This document shows, piece by piece, positions 13,382 to 14,364 of a DNA stretch of 14,364 nt. The DNA lies in contig JAOZOM010000025.1 in the NCBI GenBank assembly GCA_029933275.1, positions 1 to 14,364 on the forward strand, read 5' to 3'. Made by a program: the position numbers and the translations under genes. The notes under the pieces were generated by a model. It was given only the letters and a program-made list of their open reading frames with translations. It ran no database searches and had not been told where the DNA came from. Positions within the stretch are counted from its first letter, which is position 1; each line of letters opens with the position of its first letter. The stretch is from Anaerolineales bacterium. Lineage in GTDB: Bacteria > Chloroflexota > Anaerolineae > Anaerolineales > Villigracilaceae.

Positions 13382-14364
13382 ATGGATACAACAATTATTA
13401 ATATCAATGCTCTTGAAGTTCTTGATTCGCGCGGCAACCCGACCGTTGAAGTCGAAGTTGTGCTGGCAGATGGTGCTTGGGGGCGCGCGATCGTGCCTTC
13501 GGGCGCATCAACAGGCGTGCATGAGGCTCTCGAAATGCGCGACGGCGATAAAGAACGCTACGGCGGCAAAGGTGTTGCCAACGCGGTTGCAAATGTAAAC
13601 GAAGAAATTGCGGATGCCTTTTTAGGATGGGATGCAAGCGAGCAACGCGAAATCGACTTGGCTCTGATCGAATTAGACGGCACCCCAAATAAAGAACGTC
13701 TTGGTGCGAACGCGATTTTAGGCTTGAGTCTTGCTATTGCGAAAGCTTCTGCTAACTCACTTGGTCTGCCCCTCTACCGCTATTTGGGCGGAGTCCACGC
13801 TCATTTGCTCCCAACCCCGATGATGAATATCCTCAACGGCGGCGCACATACCAGCTGGCAATCCACCGATGCCCAAGAATTTATGGTCATGCCCCTCGGC
13901 GCACCTTCCTTCTCTGAAGGATTGCGCTGGGGCGCAGAAATTTATCATACTTTGAAATCTGTGCTAAAAGCGCGTGGCTACGCGACATTGGTCGGCGATG
14001 AGGGCGGATACGCTCCCGCGCTAAAAGCCAACGCCGAAGCAGTCGAAGTCATCCTCGAAGCCATTGAAAAAGCAGGCTTCAAAGCAGGAGAAGATGTTGG
14101 CATTGCTCTCGATCCCGCCGCCAATGAGTTTTACGAAGACGGTCTCTACAACCTCCGCACCGAAGGCAAAAAACTGACCAGCGAAGAAATGGTTGATTTC
14201 TGGGTAAATTGGGTAAATCAATATCCGATCGTCTCCATCGAAGACGGTCTCGCCGAAGATGATTGGACTGGCTTCAAACTGATGACCCAAAAATTAGGCG
14301 ATAAAATTCAAGTCATGGGCGATGATTTGCTCGTAACCAACCCTGAACGCATTCGCCGCGCGAT
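13382..14364 (+). CDS. eno: enolase (phosphopyruvate hydratase), cut by the window end
   Basis: The first 327 residues of enolase are present; about 100 C-terminal residues lie beyond the window. It interconverts 2-phosphoglycerate and phosphoenolpyruvate in glycolysis. Visible elements are the N-terminal LDSRGNPTVE, the mobile loop PSGASTG at 39-45, H156 in NGGAH, E166 in DAQEFM, the catalytic base-assisting E207 in GDEGG, and Mg2+ ligands D244 (IALD), E287 (SIED) and D314 (GDD). The catalytic lysine is past the window edge. The loop after NGGAH reads TSWQSTDAQEFM instead of the more common ADNNVDIQEFM. The start has GGAG at 13372-13375, six bases before the ATG. Confidence 0.96.
   Translation, partial: MDTTIININALEVLDSRGNPTVEVEVVLADGAWGRAIVPSGASTGVHEALEMRDGDKERYGGKGVANAVANVNEEIADAFLGWDASEQREIDLALIELDGTPNKERLGANAILGLSLAIAKASANSLGLPLYRYLGGVHAHLLPTPMMNILNGGAHTSWQSTDAQEFMVMPLGAPSFSEGLRWGAEIYHTLKSVLKARGYATLVGDEGGYAPALKANAEAVEVILEAIEKAGFKAGEDVGIALDPAANEFYEDGLYNLRTEGKKLTSEEMVDFWVNWVNQYPIVSIEDGLAEDDWTGFKLMTQKLGDKIQVMGDDLLVTNPERIRRA

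Overview
The window looks like a chromosomal segment of an uncultured or little-studied Chloroflexota bacterium, probably Anaerolineae. This rests on the overall flavour of the proteins (ScpA, an SLC45-like MFS carrier, the MoaC/MoaD/MoaE set, GlmS tail sequence), moderate GC, and several genes that appear to be leaderless. No rRNA or marker gene is present to prove it. All genes are housekeeping or accessory bacterial genes; I see no tRNA, rRNA, CRISPR array, transposase or integrase.

Layout. 1-268: an intergenic spacer made of degenerate CACAGAG/CTCTGTG-type and CTTCGCG-type repeat sequence. 269-1144 (+): a membrane-anchored glycerophosphodiester phosphodiesterase-like protein, convergent with a TrmH/SpoU RNA methyltransferase (1168-1944, -). 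That gene diverges from a VanZ-like membrane protein (1982-2368, +), which converges on scpA (2375-3151, -). scpA diverges from a molybdopterin operon moaC-moaD-moaE (3189-4497, +). The stand-alone ketosynthase fabF (4656-5891, +) follows and ends in two hairpins, the second of which also serves the MFS carrier on the other strand (6081-7442, -). Next is a minus-strand operon, marR - ABC half-transporter 1 - ABC half-transporter 2 (12200 down to 7618), with a clear promoter, MarR-type palindromes and a terminator. 12406-13212 holds a peculiar accessory patch: two copies of the last 61 bp of glmS, each followed by a related hairpin, enclosing a two-gene PBECR-like nuclease/DUF2283 module. The window ends inside eno (13382 onward, +).

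How the genes work together. The MoaC, MoaD and MoaE proteins supply cPMP formation and molybdopterin synthase. The two ABC proteins form a heterodimeric exporter with one consensus and one degenerate ATP site, the two half-sites being reciprocally altered, and the MarR protein is its likely local repressor. The other genes are unrelated neighbours.

The most unusual points are these. (1) The glmS tail/terminator unit is duplicated as direct repeats around a toxin-antitoxin-like pair, which is the geometry expected of an element integrated at the 3' end of glmS; only a remnant of the glmS body remains. (2) Two divergent gene pairs have intergenic regions of exactly 37 nt that share an 18-nt motif (15/18) and carry -10-like hexamers 6-8 nt from each start codon, the pattern of divergent leaderless promoters. 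A third such -10 sits 6 nt before the putative toxin gene.
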